Shown in pieces: positions 25,602 through 34,999 of a stretch of DNA of 64,000 nucleotides. This DNA comes from Clostridium thermosuccinogenes (GTDB lineage: Bacteria; Bacillota; Clostridia; Acetivibrionales; DSM-5807), in NCBI RefSeq assembly GCF_002896855.1, contig NZ_CP021850.1:1513665-1577664 (forward strand), given 5' to 3'. The translations under genes were made by a program, and so were the position numbers. Positions within the stretch are counted from its first letter, which is position 1. Every line of letters starts with the position of its first letter. The notes under the pieces were generated by a model, which saw only the letters and a list, made by a program, of their open reading frames with translations, searched no databases and was not told the origin of the DNA.

Positions 25602-26183
25602 GTGCAAGCAAAGAGAAAAAAACGTTCTAAAATTCCCTTTTTTTTAATATTAGTTTTGCTTTTGACCGCATTTTTAGCCGTCAGACCTGAACCGGTCCTA
25701 AAGCTGATATACCCTTTAAAGTATGATGAACTGGTTTTTATGTATGCCAAGGAGAATGGAATAGATCCCTATCTTGTTTTTTCGATAATAAAAGCAGAAA
25801 GCAACTTCGATCCGGATGCCACCTCCAGCAGGAATGCCCGGGGGCTTATGCAGGTAACCGACAAAACTGGAGCTTGGGCTGCTGAAAAGCTAGGCATGGA
25901 TGACTTTGTTACCGATGATCTCTATCGTCCGGATGCAAATATTAAAATAGGCTGCTGGTATATCCGCCAGTTGATGAGAGAGTTCGGAAGCAATATCAAT
26001 CTGGTAATTGCAGCATACAATGCCGGCAGCGGCAATGTCAGCTCCTGGCTGAAGGACGAAGAGCTGAGCAGGAACGGGGAGGAACTGGTGAGAATTCCGT
26101 TTAAGGAGACGGACAACTATTTGAAAAGGGTAATCAAATATTATAAAATGTATCAAAAGCTATATGCAAAAAGAGGCAATTAG
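25602..26183 (+). CDS. Lytic transglycosylase (SLT family), membrane-anchored
   Basis: The 193-residue protein has a basic N-terminus and one hydrophobic segment (IPFFLILVLLLTAFLAV), followed directly by an SLT domain: the catalytic glutamate lies in FSIIKAESNFDPDATSS, then ARGLMQVTDKTGAWAA, NIKIGCWYIRQL and VIAAYNAGSGNV. These enzymes cleave glycan strands between MurNAc and GlcNAc, forming anhydro ends. The start is GTG at 25602, four bases after coaE. No wall-binding domain is present. Related proteins act in cell wall turnover or spore germination; its precise role is open. Confidence 0.92.
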   Translation: MQAKRKKRSKIPFFLILVLLLTAFLAVRPEPVLKLIYPLKYDELVFMYAKENGIDPYLVFSIIKAESNFDPDATSSRNARGLMQVTDKTGAWAAEKLGMDDFVTDDLYRPDANIKIGCWYIRQLMREFGSNINLVIAAYNAGSGNVSSWLKDEELSRNGEELVRIPFKETDNYLKRVIKYYKMYQKLYAKRGN

Positions 26184-26212
26184 TTCAAAAGGGCAAGGTT
26201 TAATAGTTTATA

Positions 26213-27349
26213 TTGAACGATGCCAGAGGCTTTTATCAATTTATGAAACGAATGGGATTGTTTATGGAAGACTTTATGAAAAACGCTTCTTATATTATCG
26301 ACCAACATGGGTCTTACTGGAAGGGCTTTGATTTTCGCTTAAGGTGCATAATCCTTGCTGTTTCGGTGATATGCTCTTTTACTTCAGAAGTCAGGATATT
26401 CACCGGATACGGCACATTCATATTATCGGCAGTTTTTTTCCTGTATTGGTTGCTGAGCGTACTGTATTTGACGAAGTCAAAGGGCAATTTTAAAAAAGCG
26501 CTGAGAGTAGTCTCGTACTTTGATATTGCGATGATTTCCTTCCTATGCTACTGCACCGGTGGAATAGGTTCCGACGGTTATGTGGTGTACTTTTTTATCA
26601 TAGGCATCATAGGCATTCAAAACAGCCCTGCTCCGACTATAAAAGCAAGTATTTTTGCGGCTGTGACTTATACGCTCGCAGCATTGTTGTCCAAAAGCGT
26701 TATGGGGATGAAGGATTTCTGGAGGTTGGGCTTAAGGGTCTTCTATATCTTTGCCTTATGTGCTGCAGTTTTGAGGATTTATCGAGAAATAAGGAAATAT
26801 GAAGAACTGCACAAAAGAGAATTTAAGCTGGCCAGAACGGACAAGCTGACAGGCCTCGCAAACCGGCGCTATTTTGAGCAGAAGCTGGCCGAAGAGGCAA
26901 GATATTCCGATGCATCCGGCAAGCCAGTGAACATATTGATCTTTGATATAGACAATTTCAAGAAATTCAACGACACTTATGGTCATATTTTTGGAGATAA
27001 ACTCCTGGAATTGTTTGCGGATATCATCAAGAAGAATATAAGAAAATCAGATATCCCCATAAGATATGGGGGAGAAGAATTTTTGATACTGATCCGGGAC
27101 CTTGATAAAAAAACCGCCCGTAATGTTGCTGAAAGGATTAGAAGCCAGCTGGAAAAGCAGTGCATAGTTTTAGTGGATTCTACCAACGAAAGCAAAATGA
27201 TGACGGTAAGCTGCGGATTATCCCAGTATCCTGAGGATTCAAAAGACATCAGTGAAGTGGTTAAGTTTGCCGATATGGCTCTTTACAGGGCAAAACAGAC
27301 AGGTAAGAACACAGTGGTAAGTTATGATGAGATTAATAACAAAGTGTGA
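26213..27349 (+). CDS. Membrane-bound diguanylate cyclase (GGDEF domain)
   Basis: The first about 200 residues contain five to six hydrophobic spans with no recognised sensor family. The C-terminal half is a GGDEF domain: KLARTDKLTGLANRRYFEQ, ILIFDIDNFKKFNDTYGH, and the active-site RYGGEEF (286-290). An RxxD inhibitory I-site is present as RKSD five residues before GGEEF, so product feedback is expected. The protein should make cyclic di-GMP from two GTP. The start is uncertain: TTG 26213 and ATGs at 26243 and 26264 are possible, none with a strong ribosome site. An HD-GYP phosphodiesterase and a c-di-GMP riboswitch lie 18 kb away. Confidence 0.92.
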   Translation: MNDARGFYQFMKRMGLFMEDFMKNASYIIDQHGSYWKGFDFRLRCIILAVSVICSFTSEVRIFTGYGTFILSAVFFLYWLLSVLYLTKSKGNFKKALRVVSYFDIAMISFLCYCTGGIGSDGYVVYFFIIGIIGIQNSPAPTIKASIFAAVTYTLAALLSKSVMGMKDFWRLGLRVFYIFALCAAVLRIYREIRKYEELHKREFKLARTDKLTGLANRRYFEQKLAEEARYSDASGKPVNILIFDIDNFKKFNDTYGHIFGDKLLELFADIIKKNIRKSDIPIRYGGEEFLILIRDLDKKTARNVAERIRSQLEKQCIVLVDSTNESKMMTVSCGLSQYPEDSKDISEVVKFADMALYRAKQTGKNTVVSYDEINNKV

Positions 27350-27763
27350 CTGGGGTAATGCAGGGTAAACCTCCGGGGTATGCTGCCCGTACTCGATCCA
27401 ATCTGTAATCATGTAGATTGGCACTGTTTGACACCAAATTACCGATATCAAATTCGAATTACTGATATGTTAAATTCTAAGAAAAAAGGCCTGTTAATAT
27501 ACTGTCAGGCCTTTTTCTTATGTATTAAATAAGGTGTAAAATCTTCTTTTTAGTTAATGAGCAAATTCATTTTTTAAATGGATGTATTGATTGCTATGGG
27601 CTTTGAATAATACCATAGCAATCAACTATTTTAATCAGCTGAACTCAAACCGGCTTTATACAGCCATAAGGAAATAATTCCTTAAGCGGTTACCCATGTC
27701 CAGTACACACCTTTGGTATATGTTAGCACCGTGAGTTTTGCTGATTTGTCATCATGGTTGCCG
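27350..27763. other. Gap between convergent genes, with terminator and a perfect 13-base hairpin
   Basis: No gene is seen. CCAATCT/AGATTGG forms a small stem at 27399-27422. A terminator lies at 27482-27516. TTGATTGCTATGG (27587-27599) pairs perfectly with CCATAGCAATCAA (27613-27625) but has no T-run on either side. The stretch separates the diguanylate cyclase gene from the opposed DAHP synthase gene. Confidence 0.6.
27482..27516 (+). terminator. Terminator after the diguanylate cyclase gene, possibly bidirectional
   Basis: AAAAAAGGCCTG pairs with CAGGCCTTTTT around a 12-base loop. A-run and T-run flank it, so it can act on both strands. Confidence 0.8.
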
Positions 27764-28777
27764 TCATATTTCCCGACCTACAGCGTGGGCTACAGGTTCC
27801 AGTTCTTTCATTAACTGCGTGAAGTGGACGGGTTTCAAGGACTGTGGACCGTCGCTCAACGCAGTGCTGGGATCGAAATGCACTTCTATAATAAGGCCGT
27901 CAGCTCCGGCAGCGACTGCTCCCTTGGACAGGGAGTTTACATATTTCCAGGTACCGGCCGCATGGCTTGGGTCTACCACCACGGGGAGATGGGAGAGCTC
28001 TTTTATCACAGGTATCGCGCTAATATCCAGAGTATTCCTTGTGGCTGTTTCGAAGGTGCGTATGCCTCTTTCACAGAGTATGATATTGGGGTTTCCTTCG
28101 GCAATGATATATTCCGCAGCCATCAGCCATTCCTCTATGGTGGCGGACAATCCCCTTTTTAGAAGCACCGGTTTTCCGATCATGCCAACTTCCTTAAGCA
28201 GCCGGAAATTTTGCATGTTTCTGGCCCCTATCTGGAGTATATCCGCATAGGATGCTACGGTTTCCACATCCCGGGTATCCACTACTTCTGTTACGATTTT
28301 CAATCCCGTAGCCTCTCGAGCCCTTGACAGTATTTTCAGTCCTTCCTCTTCAAGGCCCTGGAAAGAGTAAGGTGAGGTCCTTGGCTTATATGCCCCTCCC
28401 CGGAGGATTTTTGCCCCGGCTTTTTTTACTTCCAGCGCGGTGCTCATATAGATATCTTCATTTTCAATAGCGCAAGGCCCTGCCATGACAATGATTTCCC
28501 GGCCTCCGATTTTTACATCCCCCACTTCAACTATCGTAGGGTCCTGTTTTAGTTCCCGGCCGGCAAGCTTGTATGGTTTCATTATGGGTACTATGGTTTC
28601 CACACCGGGCATATGGCTTAGTGACTGCATGTTTACCTGGCGTTTATCTCCTATGGCACCAATAACGGTTTTAACTTCTCCGGTGATGGGATGTGTTTTG
28701 AAACCGAGATCGGATAACATTTTTTCTACATTGCTTATTTCTTCCTTGGTAGCTGATTTTTTCATTACAACTATCAT
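27764..28777 (-). CDS. aroF: 3-deoxy-7-phosphoheptulonate (DAHP) synthase, type I-beta with N-terminal regulatory domain
   Basis: The enzyme condenses phosphoenolpyruvate and erythrose 4-phosphate, the first step of aromatic amino acid synthesis. The 337-residue protein has a ferredoxin-like N-terminal domain ([18 protein letters not shown]..., residues 1-75) that gives allosteric control in the Thermotoga enzyme. The catalytic barrel follows: [63 protein letters not shown], and [14 protein letters not shown] 28777 has GAGAGGT upstream. A T-box leader upstream should control it by tRNA charging. aroE and aroQ of the same pathway lie at 48.5 and 51.5 kb. Confidence 0.95.
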   Translation of the reverse strand: MIVVMKKSATKEEISNVEKMLSDLGFKTHPITGEVKTVIGAIGDKRQVNMQSLSHMPGVETIVPIMKPYKLAGRELKQDPTIVEVGDVKIGGREIIVMAGPCAIENEDIYMSTALEVKKAGAKILRGGAYKPRTSPYSFQGLEEEGLKILSRAREATGLKIVTEVVDTRDVETVASYADILQIGARNMQNFRLLKEVGMIGKPVLLKRGLSATIEEWLMAAEYIIAEGNPNIILCERGIRTFETATRNTLDISAIPVIKELSHLPVVVDPSHAAGTWKYVNSLSKGAVAAGADGLIIEVHFDPSTALSDGPQSLKPVHFTQLMKELEPVAHAVGREI

Positions 28778-28882
28778 AATAATACCTCTCTTTCCCAATT
28801 GATATCGTTAAATCGCATTTCCCAAAAACTATTACTTTGCCTTCATATGGCGAATTTGGATAGGTTTCTTTATAAGCTCATC

Positions 28883-29160
28883 AAAAAACTCCTCATCCAC
28901 AAGGGACGAGGAGTTATAATCCACGCGGTACCACCCAACTTGGCAAAAGCCCACTTTGATGTACGAGACTTTCGTCTGATACATTCTTTCTTGTAACGGT
29001 GAAAGTGTCCGGCGCAGCCTACTGCAATTTCAGCCTGCAGCTCAAAGGAGAACTTCAATTATATGGCTTTTACAGGCTTTCACCCTTTCCTGCTCGCTTT
29101 TAAAAGCCGGGTATAATCTACTTTTCCTTTTCATCGCTTTTGAATATCATACTTTTTAAT
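28883..29160 (-). promoter_or_regulatory. T-box leader controlling the DAHP synthase gene
   Basis: Read on the minus strand, the leader has a stem I base (AAAGGA with TCCTTT), a loop-E-like AGTA opposite GAA, AG-bulge-type sequences in the apical part, then the conserved T-box GGGTGGTACCGCGTGG (complement of 28921-28936). An intrinsic terminator follows, ACTCCTC/GAGGAGT with six T (28883-28915). Uncharged tRNA pairing with the UGGN bulge should stabilise the antiterminator. The specifier side strand reads GAAGTTC. TTC (Phe) is the only aromatic codon available there and fits the downstream pathway; that assignment is inference. Confidence 0.92.
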
Positions 29161-29167
29161 TTTTCTC

Positions 29168-29196
29168 ATATTAACATGATAGATTCCTATTGTCAA
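29168..29196 (-). promoter_or_regulatory. Promoter of the T-box/DAHP synthase transcript
   Basis: On the minus strand TTGACA (complement of 29191-29196) and TAATAT (complement of 29168-29173) are separated by exactly 17 bases. Transcription would start near 29161, just before the T-box stem I. Confidence 0.8.
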
Positions 29197-29325
29197 TAGT
29201 GCTACAGATTCTGGATAAAAAACATTAAAAATATTTGTTGCTTGTACAATAAACAGAAAACCGGCAACCATTAGAACACACAATATGTTAATCATCTGTC
29301 GATTTTGATTATTATATGTAAAAAG

Positions 29326-29355
29326 TTGCAATCATATGCAAAAACATGGTATATT
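29326..29355 (+). promoter_or_regulatory. Candidate promoter for the CheW-like gene
   Basis: TTGCAA (29326-29331) and TATATT (29350-29355) are separated by 18 bases. It lies about 200 bases before the gene; the leader between them shows no recognised riboswitch. Nothing else is seen in the 29200-29564 gap. Confidence 0.4.
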
Positions 29356-29564
29356 TATTTTAATAAGAAAATACGGAGAAGGGTTTGAATTATTGCCGGT
29401 TTCGTTTGCAAGCACAGGTATTGGTTATGCCGGCAAGTTCGATGATGCTGAGGTTATTTGATCTGCCGTTTCTTTAGTTTGGTATTGGGGCTTTTGATTC
29501 AGGTGCGGCAGGACGGCTTGATTATTACTATCTCATATTACGATACTAATATGGAGGGATTGGA

Positions 29565-30023
29565 ATGTCCGAGATACAACTGGCTGTAGTCAAGGTGAAG
29601 GATGAAGTTTTTGGTGTGGATTCTTCTTGTATCAAGCAAATTGTTAAATACCAGGATGTTAAAAAAGCGAAGAACATGCCGGATTTTATAGAAGGATTTG
29701 TGAGACATCAGGATGAAGATATTCCGGTGGTAGGCCTTGCCGGAAAGCTTGGGCTGGGTGAAACTGAAGCCACCAAGAAAACCAAGATACTGCTGACCAG
29801 GGCAGGGGAATTCTCGTTAGGTTTTACGGTCGATGATGTAACCGAACTTGTGAAATATGAAGATAGAGAAATCGTACCAATTCCTGATGTAATACGCAGA
29901 GCCGGAAACTCACATATAAAATACATCGGCAGGAAAGATGATGACATATTATGCATACTGGATTTGAATGGTATCCTCTCTAAGGAGGAAGCAGACAAGC
30001 TGAAAGAAAAAAGCGGCAGTTAA
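29565..30023 (+). CDS. CheW-like chemotaxis coupling protein
   Basis: This 152-residue single-domain protein has the CheW fold pattern: MSEIQLAVVKVKDEVFGVDSSCIKQIVKYQDVKKAKNMPDFIEGFVRHQDEDIPVVGL at the start, then LGFTVDDVTELVKYEDREIVPIPDVIR and DDDILCILDLNGILSKEE. CheW links chemoreceptors to CheA. No CheA, receptor or flagellar gene is nearby, so it may serve a distant array or be one of several orphan CheW proteins. ATGGAGGG lies before the ATG. A terminator overlaps the stop codon, so it is monocistronic. Confidence 0.88.
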   Translation: MSEIQLAVVKVKDEVFGVDSSCIKQIVKYQDVKKAKNMPDFIEGFVRHQDEDIPVVGLAGKLGLGETEATKKTKILLTRAGEFSLGFTVDDVTELVKYEDREIVPIPDVIRRAGNSHIKYIGRKDDDILCILDLNGILSKEEADKLKEKSGS

Positions 30024-30034
30024 AGCCGCTTTTT
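30007..30034 (+). terminator. Terminator overlapping the end of the CheW-like gene
   Basis: AAAAAGCGGC pairs with GCCGCTTTTT around a short loop; the stop codon lies inside the hairpin. Confidence 0.88.
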
Positions 30035-30054
30035 CCATAGCTTCGGGTTGCTAT

Positions 30055-30163
30055 TTAAGATTGATTTTATTAGTTTATTTTCTTAAGAAATATTTTTTTA
30101 AGATTACTTTTACTTAAGATCTTACTATTTCTCAAGACTTCTTAAGACTGCCTTTCCTCAAGA
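30055..30163. repeat. Seven TTAAGA/TCAAGA units in the gap between convergent genes
   Basis: TTAAGA occurs at 30055, 30083, 30098, 30114 and 30142, and TCAAGA at 30132 and 30158. Spacings are 28, 15, 16, 18, 10 and 16 bases, close to a 15-16 base period. The flanks are also alike (CTTAAGA, CTCAAGACT). It looks like a decayed tandem array. No function is assigned. Confidence 0.55.
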
Positions 30164-30228
30164 CTGGCCTTACGGATTACTTTGCATTCAGTTGATTTTT
30201 TTCTGCCTTTTACCGGATAAAGACGGGA

Positions 30229-31323
30229 TTATACGTTAAACCTGAACAGAGTGACATCTCCATCCTGCATTACATAGTCCTTTCCTTCGGAGCGCACCAA
30301 TCCCTTTTCCTTGGCTGCGTTATAAGAACCGCATTCTATGAGGTCCTTGTAAGCAACAACTTCAGCTCTGATAAATCCCCGTTCAAAGTCGCTGTGGATT
30401 TTTCCTGCTGCCTGGGGTGCCTTGGTGCCTTTAACAATGGTCCAGGCTCTTACCTCCTGGGGACCTGCCGTCAGGAAACTGATAAGTCCCAGAAGCTTGT
30501 AGCTGGCTTTTATAAGCCTGTCCAGGCCGGATTCCGACAGCCCGAGTTCTGAAAGAAATTCCTTCTTTTCATCCTCATCCAGTTGGGCTATCTCTTCTTC
30601 AATTTTAGCACATATTACCATTACTTCGGCATTTTCCTTTGCAGCATGGGCTTTTAGCTCGGCAACATAAGGATTATCCTCTTGGGACTGTAGGTCCTTT
30701 TCAGATATATTGGCAGCGTACAGAACCGGCTTCGAAGTAAGGAGGAACAGCTGATCCACCAAGGATTGCTGCTCTGCGTCAAATTTCATGGAACGCACCG
30801 GCATTCCTTTTTCCAGGGTTTCTTTAATGCTCTCATACAGATCCAGCTCGATCTGGAATTTTTTATCTCCGGACTTGAGCATTTTGCGGGTTTTATCTAT
30901 CCTTTTTTCCATGACTTCCAAGTCCGCAAAAATGAGCTCCAGCTGGATGGTTTCAATATCCCTCACAGGGCCTATTGAACCGTCAACATGCACAATGTTG
31001 CCATCCTCAAAGCATCTTACAACATGAACTATTGCATCCACTTCCCGTATATGTGAAAGGAACTTGTTTCCAAGACCTTCACCCTTGCTTGCGCCTTTTA
31101 CCAGTCCGGCTATGTCAACGAACTCTACCACTGCGGGGGTAACCTTTTCCGGATTATACATTTCGGCCAGCTTGTCCAGTCTTTCATCAGGAACAGCCAC
31201 TGTACCCACATTAGGCTCAATCGTACAGAAGGGATAGTTTGCACACTCAGCTCCGGCTTTGGTTATTGCATTGAAAAGAGTGCTTTTCCCTACGTTTGGT
31301 AAACCAACGATACCCAACTTCAT
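30229..31323 (-). CDS. ychF: Redox-regulated ATPase/GTPase YchF (Obg family)
   Basis: The 364-residue protein begins with the P-loop [26 protein letters not shown], followed by [12 protein letters not shown] (switch I), [40 protein letters not shown] (switch II region), a helical coiled insertion, and a C-terminal TGS domain ([36 protein letters not shown]). YchF members prefer ATP, associate with ribosomes and influence stress responses. ATG 31323 is chosen over 31332 because AAAGGA ends only about three bases before the upstream ATG. Confidence 0.96.
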   Translation of the reverse strand: MKLGIVGLPNVGKSTLFNAITKAGAECANYPFCTIEPNVGTVAVPDERLDKLAEMYNPEKVTPAVVEFVDIAGLVKGASKGEGLGNKFLSHIREVDAIVHVVRCFEDGNIVHVDGSIGPVRDIETIQLELIFADLEVMEKRIDKTRKMLKSGDKKFQIELDLYESIKETLEKGMPVRSMKFDAEQQSLVDQLFLLTSKPVLYAANISEKDLQSQEDNPYVAELKAHAAKENAEVMVICAKIEEEIAQLDEDEKKEFLSELGLSESGLDRLIKASYKLLGLISFLTAGPQEVRAWTIVKGTKAPQAAGKIHSDFERGFIRAEVVAYKDLIECGSYNAAKEKGLVRSEGKDYVMQDGDVTLFRFNV

Positions 31324-31504
31324 ATATATCATCTGTCCTTTCGTTTTCTACAAAATATTCTTCGTGCCCTTAAGCCATTCTAAATTATATATTATCCGAC
31401 AATTATATGCAATAAAAATGCTTTGCCTCAAAATTTCTGGCAATCTGTGTTATAATTAAGTATACTTGCATTATAGTTACGGAAGTTAGTGGGGGGTACA
31501 ACTT

Positions 31505-32293
31505 ATGCGAAAACCTGGGAAATTTACCGTGCCGCTAGTGGCATTACTGGTACTGGTATCGGCTGCTGTTACGGTGAAGCTCGTCTTGAGCAAAGCAAAA
31601 ACCGCAGTTCTGCCTGCCGAATATGTAGCCCATGGAGGCGGAGGAGTGAACGAAGAGAGGATAACCAACTCCCTGGAGGCTTTTAATGAGAATTATGCTC
31701 AAGGTTTCCGGTTTTTTGAAGCGGATATAGAGAAAACAACCGACGGCCACTACATACTGATCCATGATTGGGGAAGGCTGAAATGGCTTTTTAATTCAGA
31801 GCCTGAGCCTTGCGACCTCGAAACTTTTCTTGGGCTGAAGATGGTTAAAGGGCTTACCCAGATGACTCTGGATGATTTGATGCGCTGGCTTAAGGATCAT
31901 CCCGATGCATATATCATCACCGACGCCAAGAGTGACAATATAGGGCTTCACAAGTACATAAAGGAGAAATACCCGAAGGAAAGCCGCCAGGTTATTCCCC
32001 AGGCCATGAGCTTTGAAGAATATCCGGAGATTAAAGCCCTTGGCTATGAAAACATTATACTCACTCTCTATAAAGTGAAATATACCCCGGAAATGATTAT
32101 TGAGTTTGCGGAGAATAATGAGCTATTTGCGGTAACCATGCACAGCAGCACCGCAAAAACCGATTTTCCTTCGAAGCTCAAGGAAAAGGGAATATTTATG
32201 TACGCTCACACAATAAATGATGCATCGGAGGAAGAACTGATGAGAAATGCCGGTATAGGAGGCATTTACACCGATTTTTTGCAGCCGGACTGA
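31505..32293 (+). CDS. Membrane-anchored glycerophosphodiester phosphodiesterase-family protein
   Basis: A 262-residue protein with an N-terminal hydrophobic anchor (VPLVALLVLVSAAVTVKLVL) and a GDPD-type barrel. The metal and catalytic residues are visible: the histidine in VAHGGGGVNEERITNSLEAF, Glu and Asp in FFEADIEKTTDGHYILIHD, and the second histidine in LIHD. GDPD enzymes cleave glycerophosphodiesters to glycerol 3-phosphate and an alcohol. The usual HRG is HGG here, seen in some GDPD subfamilies, so the substrate could differ. GGGGGGT precedes the ATG. It stands alone between ychF and the two-component genes. Confidence 0.85.
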   Translation: MRKPGKFTVPLVALLVLVSAAVTVKLVLSKAKTAVLPAEYVAHGGGGVNEERITNSLEAFNENYAQGFRFFEADIEKTTDGHYILIHDWGRLKWLFNSEPEPCDLETFLGLKMVKGLTQMTLDDLMRWLKDHPDAYIITDAKSDNIGLHKYIKEKYPKESRQVIPQAMSFEEYPEIKALGYENIILTLYKVKYTPEMIIEFAENNELFAVTMHSSTAKTDFPSKLKEKGIFMYAHTINDASEEELMRNAGIGGIYTDFLQPD

Positions 32294-32479
32294 TATTTCG
32301 GTAAATATTAAGGCTATCATTATTTGTTCATGAATTGTTTACATCTCCTGCATTGTTGTTAAAATATATAAATGCTATTATATGAATAGATATGAAAAGA
32401 AAGGTCTGTGAATATTTTTCGGCACAGGCACGGATAGATTTGAAAGCATTGTTGCCAAACAGAGGGAAGGGAAGCGGTG

Positions 32480-33166
32480 ATGGCTACAAAATCAAAAGTG
32501 CTGATAGTGGATGATGATGTAAATATTTGCGAGCTGGTCAGGCTTTATCTCGAAAAGGACGGCTATGAAACACAAACAGTATACAATGGAATCAAAGCTC
32601 TGGAAGTTTTTAAGGAGTTTACCCCCAGCCTGGTGATACTGGACATTATGCTGCCGGGAATTGACGGTTGGCAGGTATGCAGGGAAATCAGAAAAATCAG
32701 TTCCATACCCATAATTATGCTGACAGCAAAGGGAGAGACCTTTGATAAGGTATTGGGACTGGAGCTGGGTGCCGATGATTATATGGTGAAGCCTTTCGAG
32801 CCTAAAGAGCTGGTTGCAAGAGTAAAAGCCGTGCTTAGAAGATATGAGCACAAGGAAGTGGATGTCCAGGAGGTAGTATATCCTAATCTTGTTGTCAACA
32901 GGACAAACTACACCGTAAAAGTAAACGGAAAAGATCTGGAGCTCCCGCCAAAGGAACTGGAGCTTTTGTTTTTCCTTGCCTCAAACCCCAACAAGGTTTT
33001 TACCCGGGAGCAGCTTCTTGAGCATGTGTGGGGCTTTGACTTTTACGGGGATTCGAGGACGGTGGATGTCCACATAAAAAGACTCAGGGAGAAAATAGAG
33101 TCGGAGGATCAGAAATGGCAGTTAAAGACAGTGTGGGGCGTGGGCTACAAATTTGAGGTGAAATAA
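32480..33166 (+). CDS. OmpR/PhoB-type response regulator
   Basis: The 228-residue protein has a receiver domain with the acidic pocket VDDD (11-13), phosphoacceptor Asp55 in VILDIMLPG, the conserved Thr/Ala in MLTAKG and Lys in DYMVKPFEP. A winged-helix DNA-binding domain follows (LELLFFLASNPNKVFTREQLLEHVWGFDFYGDSRTVDVHIKRLREKI). The ATG at 32480 fits the AGGGAAGGGAAG site; an in-frame GTG directly precedes it. Its stop overlaps the start of the histidine kinase gene by one base, so they are a cognate pair. Confidence 0.95.
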   Translation: MATKSKVLIVDDDVNICELVRLYLEKDGYETQTVYNGIKALEVFKEFTPSLVILDIMLPGIDGWQVCREIRKISSIPIIMLTAKGETFDKVLGLELGADDYMVKPFEPKELVARVKAVLRRYEHKEVDVQEVVYPNLVVNRTNYTVKVNGKDLELPPKELELLFFLASNPNKVFTREQLLEHVWGFDFYGDSRTVDVHIKRLREKIESEDQKWQLKTVWGVGYKFEVK

Positions 33167-34674
33167 TGTTCAGATCGATATTCAGCAGGCTGATTTTCCT
33201 TTTTATTTCCCTGCTCACCATCAGCTTTCTTATAACCGGAGCTATCCTTTATTTTTTTCTGGGAGATTTCCTTTCCGACAAAAAAGTTGATTTGCTTGAG
33301 CGCGGCAGTGAAGAGGTCAGTGAAGCTTTTGAGGATTTCCTGCAAAATCCGGACAGCATTTTAGTGCAGATATATCTCGAAAGGATCATTAATATGTCCA
33401 GCGCCTATACCGATTCAATAGTCTGGATTGTATCCAAAGATGGGCATATTTATTTCAGCAGCTACATGCCCCAAAGGATAAAAATGAAATATGTTGATGA
33501 AAAAAACGGTTTTGTGAAGCTGCCGGATGAAAGGCAATACAAGAAAATCGTATCAGGACAGGAACAACTTATGAAGCTGATAGGCGGCGATTTTTATGGC
33601 TTTTTCAGGGATGAGGCTTTTAGCAGCTTCGGATACTCCTGGCTTACCGTGGCAAGACCGTTAAGATATACCGATACCAACGGAAATACCAGCATTTTCG
33701 GGGCCGTATATTTTCATACTCCGATTCCGGAAGTCCAGAAGGCGCGCAGTACGGTGATCGGATATTTTACAATAGCAGTGGCAATTTCAGCCCTGGTTTC
33801 CATAGTGCTGGCTTATTTATTCTCTCTGCGCATCACCAGGCCTCTTAAGCAGATAAAGGACGCAGCCAGGATAATAGCCGGAGGAGAATTTCAAAAACGT
33901 CTGGATATAGATACAAAGGATGAAATAGGTCAGCTGGCCACCAGCTTCAATCAGATGGCTTTTGAACTGGAGCATCTGGAGGAAATGCGCAGGGGCTTTA
34001 TAGCCAATGTCTCCCATGAACTGAGGACTCCGATGACTTCCATAAGAGGTTTTATCGAAGGAATTCTTGATGGTACCATACCTCCGGAAAAGCAAAAGGA
34101 CTATCTGGTCATAGTGAGAGATGAAACATTAAGGCTCAATCGTCTTGTGAATGATCTGCTGGATTTGGCAAAAATGCAGTCCGGAGAAATAAAGCTGAAT
34201 TTTAAAACCTTTAATGTGAATGAGCTGGTAAGAAGAAGCATCATAAAGCTGGAAAATCAGATTATAGAGAAGGATCTGGAAATCCACGCGGATTTTGAAT
34301 CGGAGGATATTCTGGTATATGCCGACCCCGATGCTATAGAAAGAGTCATGATGAATCTGCTTCATAATGCTATCAAATTCACCGGGGAAAAAGGAAAAAT
34401 CAATATAAGGATTTTCCGGCAGAAGGACAAGGTATTGGTCTCGGTTCAGGATAACGGAGTAGGTATAGAAAGGGATGAATTGGACCTAATCTGGGAGAGA
34501 TTCTACAAGTCCGATAAATCCAGGGGCATGGATAAGACGGGTACAGGGCTTGGACTGGCTATAATCAAAAACATCATAAACGAGCACAATCAGGATATCT
34601 GGGTGGAAAGCGAGATCGGAAAAGGTACAAAGTTCACTTTCACCCTGGAAAAAAGCCGTGGTTCAGAAAGTTAA
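33166..34674 (+). CDS. Sensor histidine kinase with extracytoplasmic sensor and HAMP domain
   Basis: A 502-residue membrane kinase. Order: membrane helix 1 (residues about 8-32), an outside domain of about 160 residues, helix 2 (about 200-222), HAMP (RITRPLKQIKDAARIIAGGEF), HisKA with the phosphoaccepting His284 in FIANVSHELRTPMTS, and HATPase_c (N-box MMNLLHNAIKFTGEKG, G1 VQDNGVGIERDEL, G2 TGLGLAIIKNI). It should phosphorylate the response regulator encoded just upstream. The signal is unknown. An HtrA protease gene follows 325 bases later, so envelope stress is a reasonable guess by analogy with CssRS-HtrA. Confidence 0.94.
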   Translation: MFRSIFSRLIFLFISLLTISFLITGAILYFFLGDFLSDKKVDLLERGSEEVSEAFEDFLQNPDSILVQIYLERIINMSSAYTDSIVWIVSKDGHIYFSSYMPQRIKMKYVDEKNGFVKLPDERQYKKIVSGQEQLMKLIGGDFYGFFRDEAFSSFGYSWLTVARPLRYTDTNGNTSIFGAVYFHTPIPEVQKARSTVIGYFTIAVAISALVSIVLAYLFSLRITRPLKQIKDAARIIAGGEFQKRLDIDTKDEIGQLATSFNQMAFELEHLEEMRRGFIANVSHELRTPMTSIRGFIEGILDGTIPPEKQKDYLVIVRDETLRLNRLVNDLLDLAKMQSGEIKLNFKTFNVNELVRRSIIKLENQIIEKDLEIHADFESEDILVYADPDAIERVMMNLLHNAIKFTGEKGKINIRIFRQKDKVLVSVQDNGVGIERDELDLIWERFYKSDKSRGMDKTGTGLGLAIIKNIINEHNQDIWVESEIGKGTKFTFTLEKSRGSES

Positions 34675-34999
34675 TGTTCACAGATTATTCATACATTTTT
34701 AAAACTAATCATATAAAATATAATTACTAACAGATGGTTTGTTGAAAGCTTTGTTTCAAGCAGGTTTAAATTAAGGCTGCAAGATTGACTTCATGAAGTG
34801 GTATCACAGCTTGGGTTTATCAACAAGCGGTATAACGCTGGACGGTAATTTTGATACGGAATAAAAGATGGTCTTTGTGATAAAGCTGTAGGTGGCAAAA
34901 ACCGGGAAAGGGATGGAAGCCGCTTTTAAGGATTTCGAGGAGCAGGTTTATGCACCAGGACCAGCTTATTTTCAATATTTTGAAGGAGGATTTGTGTGC
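34675..34999. other. Gap before htrA
   Basis: Nothing conclusive is seen. The stretch is AT-rich at its start and could hold the htrA promoter. An open frame running into htrA from 34892 lacks a ribosome site at its start. No clear terminator follows the kinase gene, so read-through into htrA is possible. Confidence 0.5.

Noticed and set aside
27360-27400. GEMM-like CAGGGTAAACC string after the diguanylate cyclase gene
   Set aside because: Lacks the GAAA tetraloop stem, the ACAAAGC segment and the 3' core; chance likeness only.
28799-28996. Plus-strand frame opposite the aroF leader
   Set aside because: Lies across the T-box terminator and aroF promoter-proximal leader; no ribosome site.
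29131-29331. Minus-strand frame of 66 codons upstream of the T-box
   Set aside because: Overlaps the T-box promoter and leader; no ribosome site.
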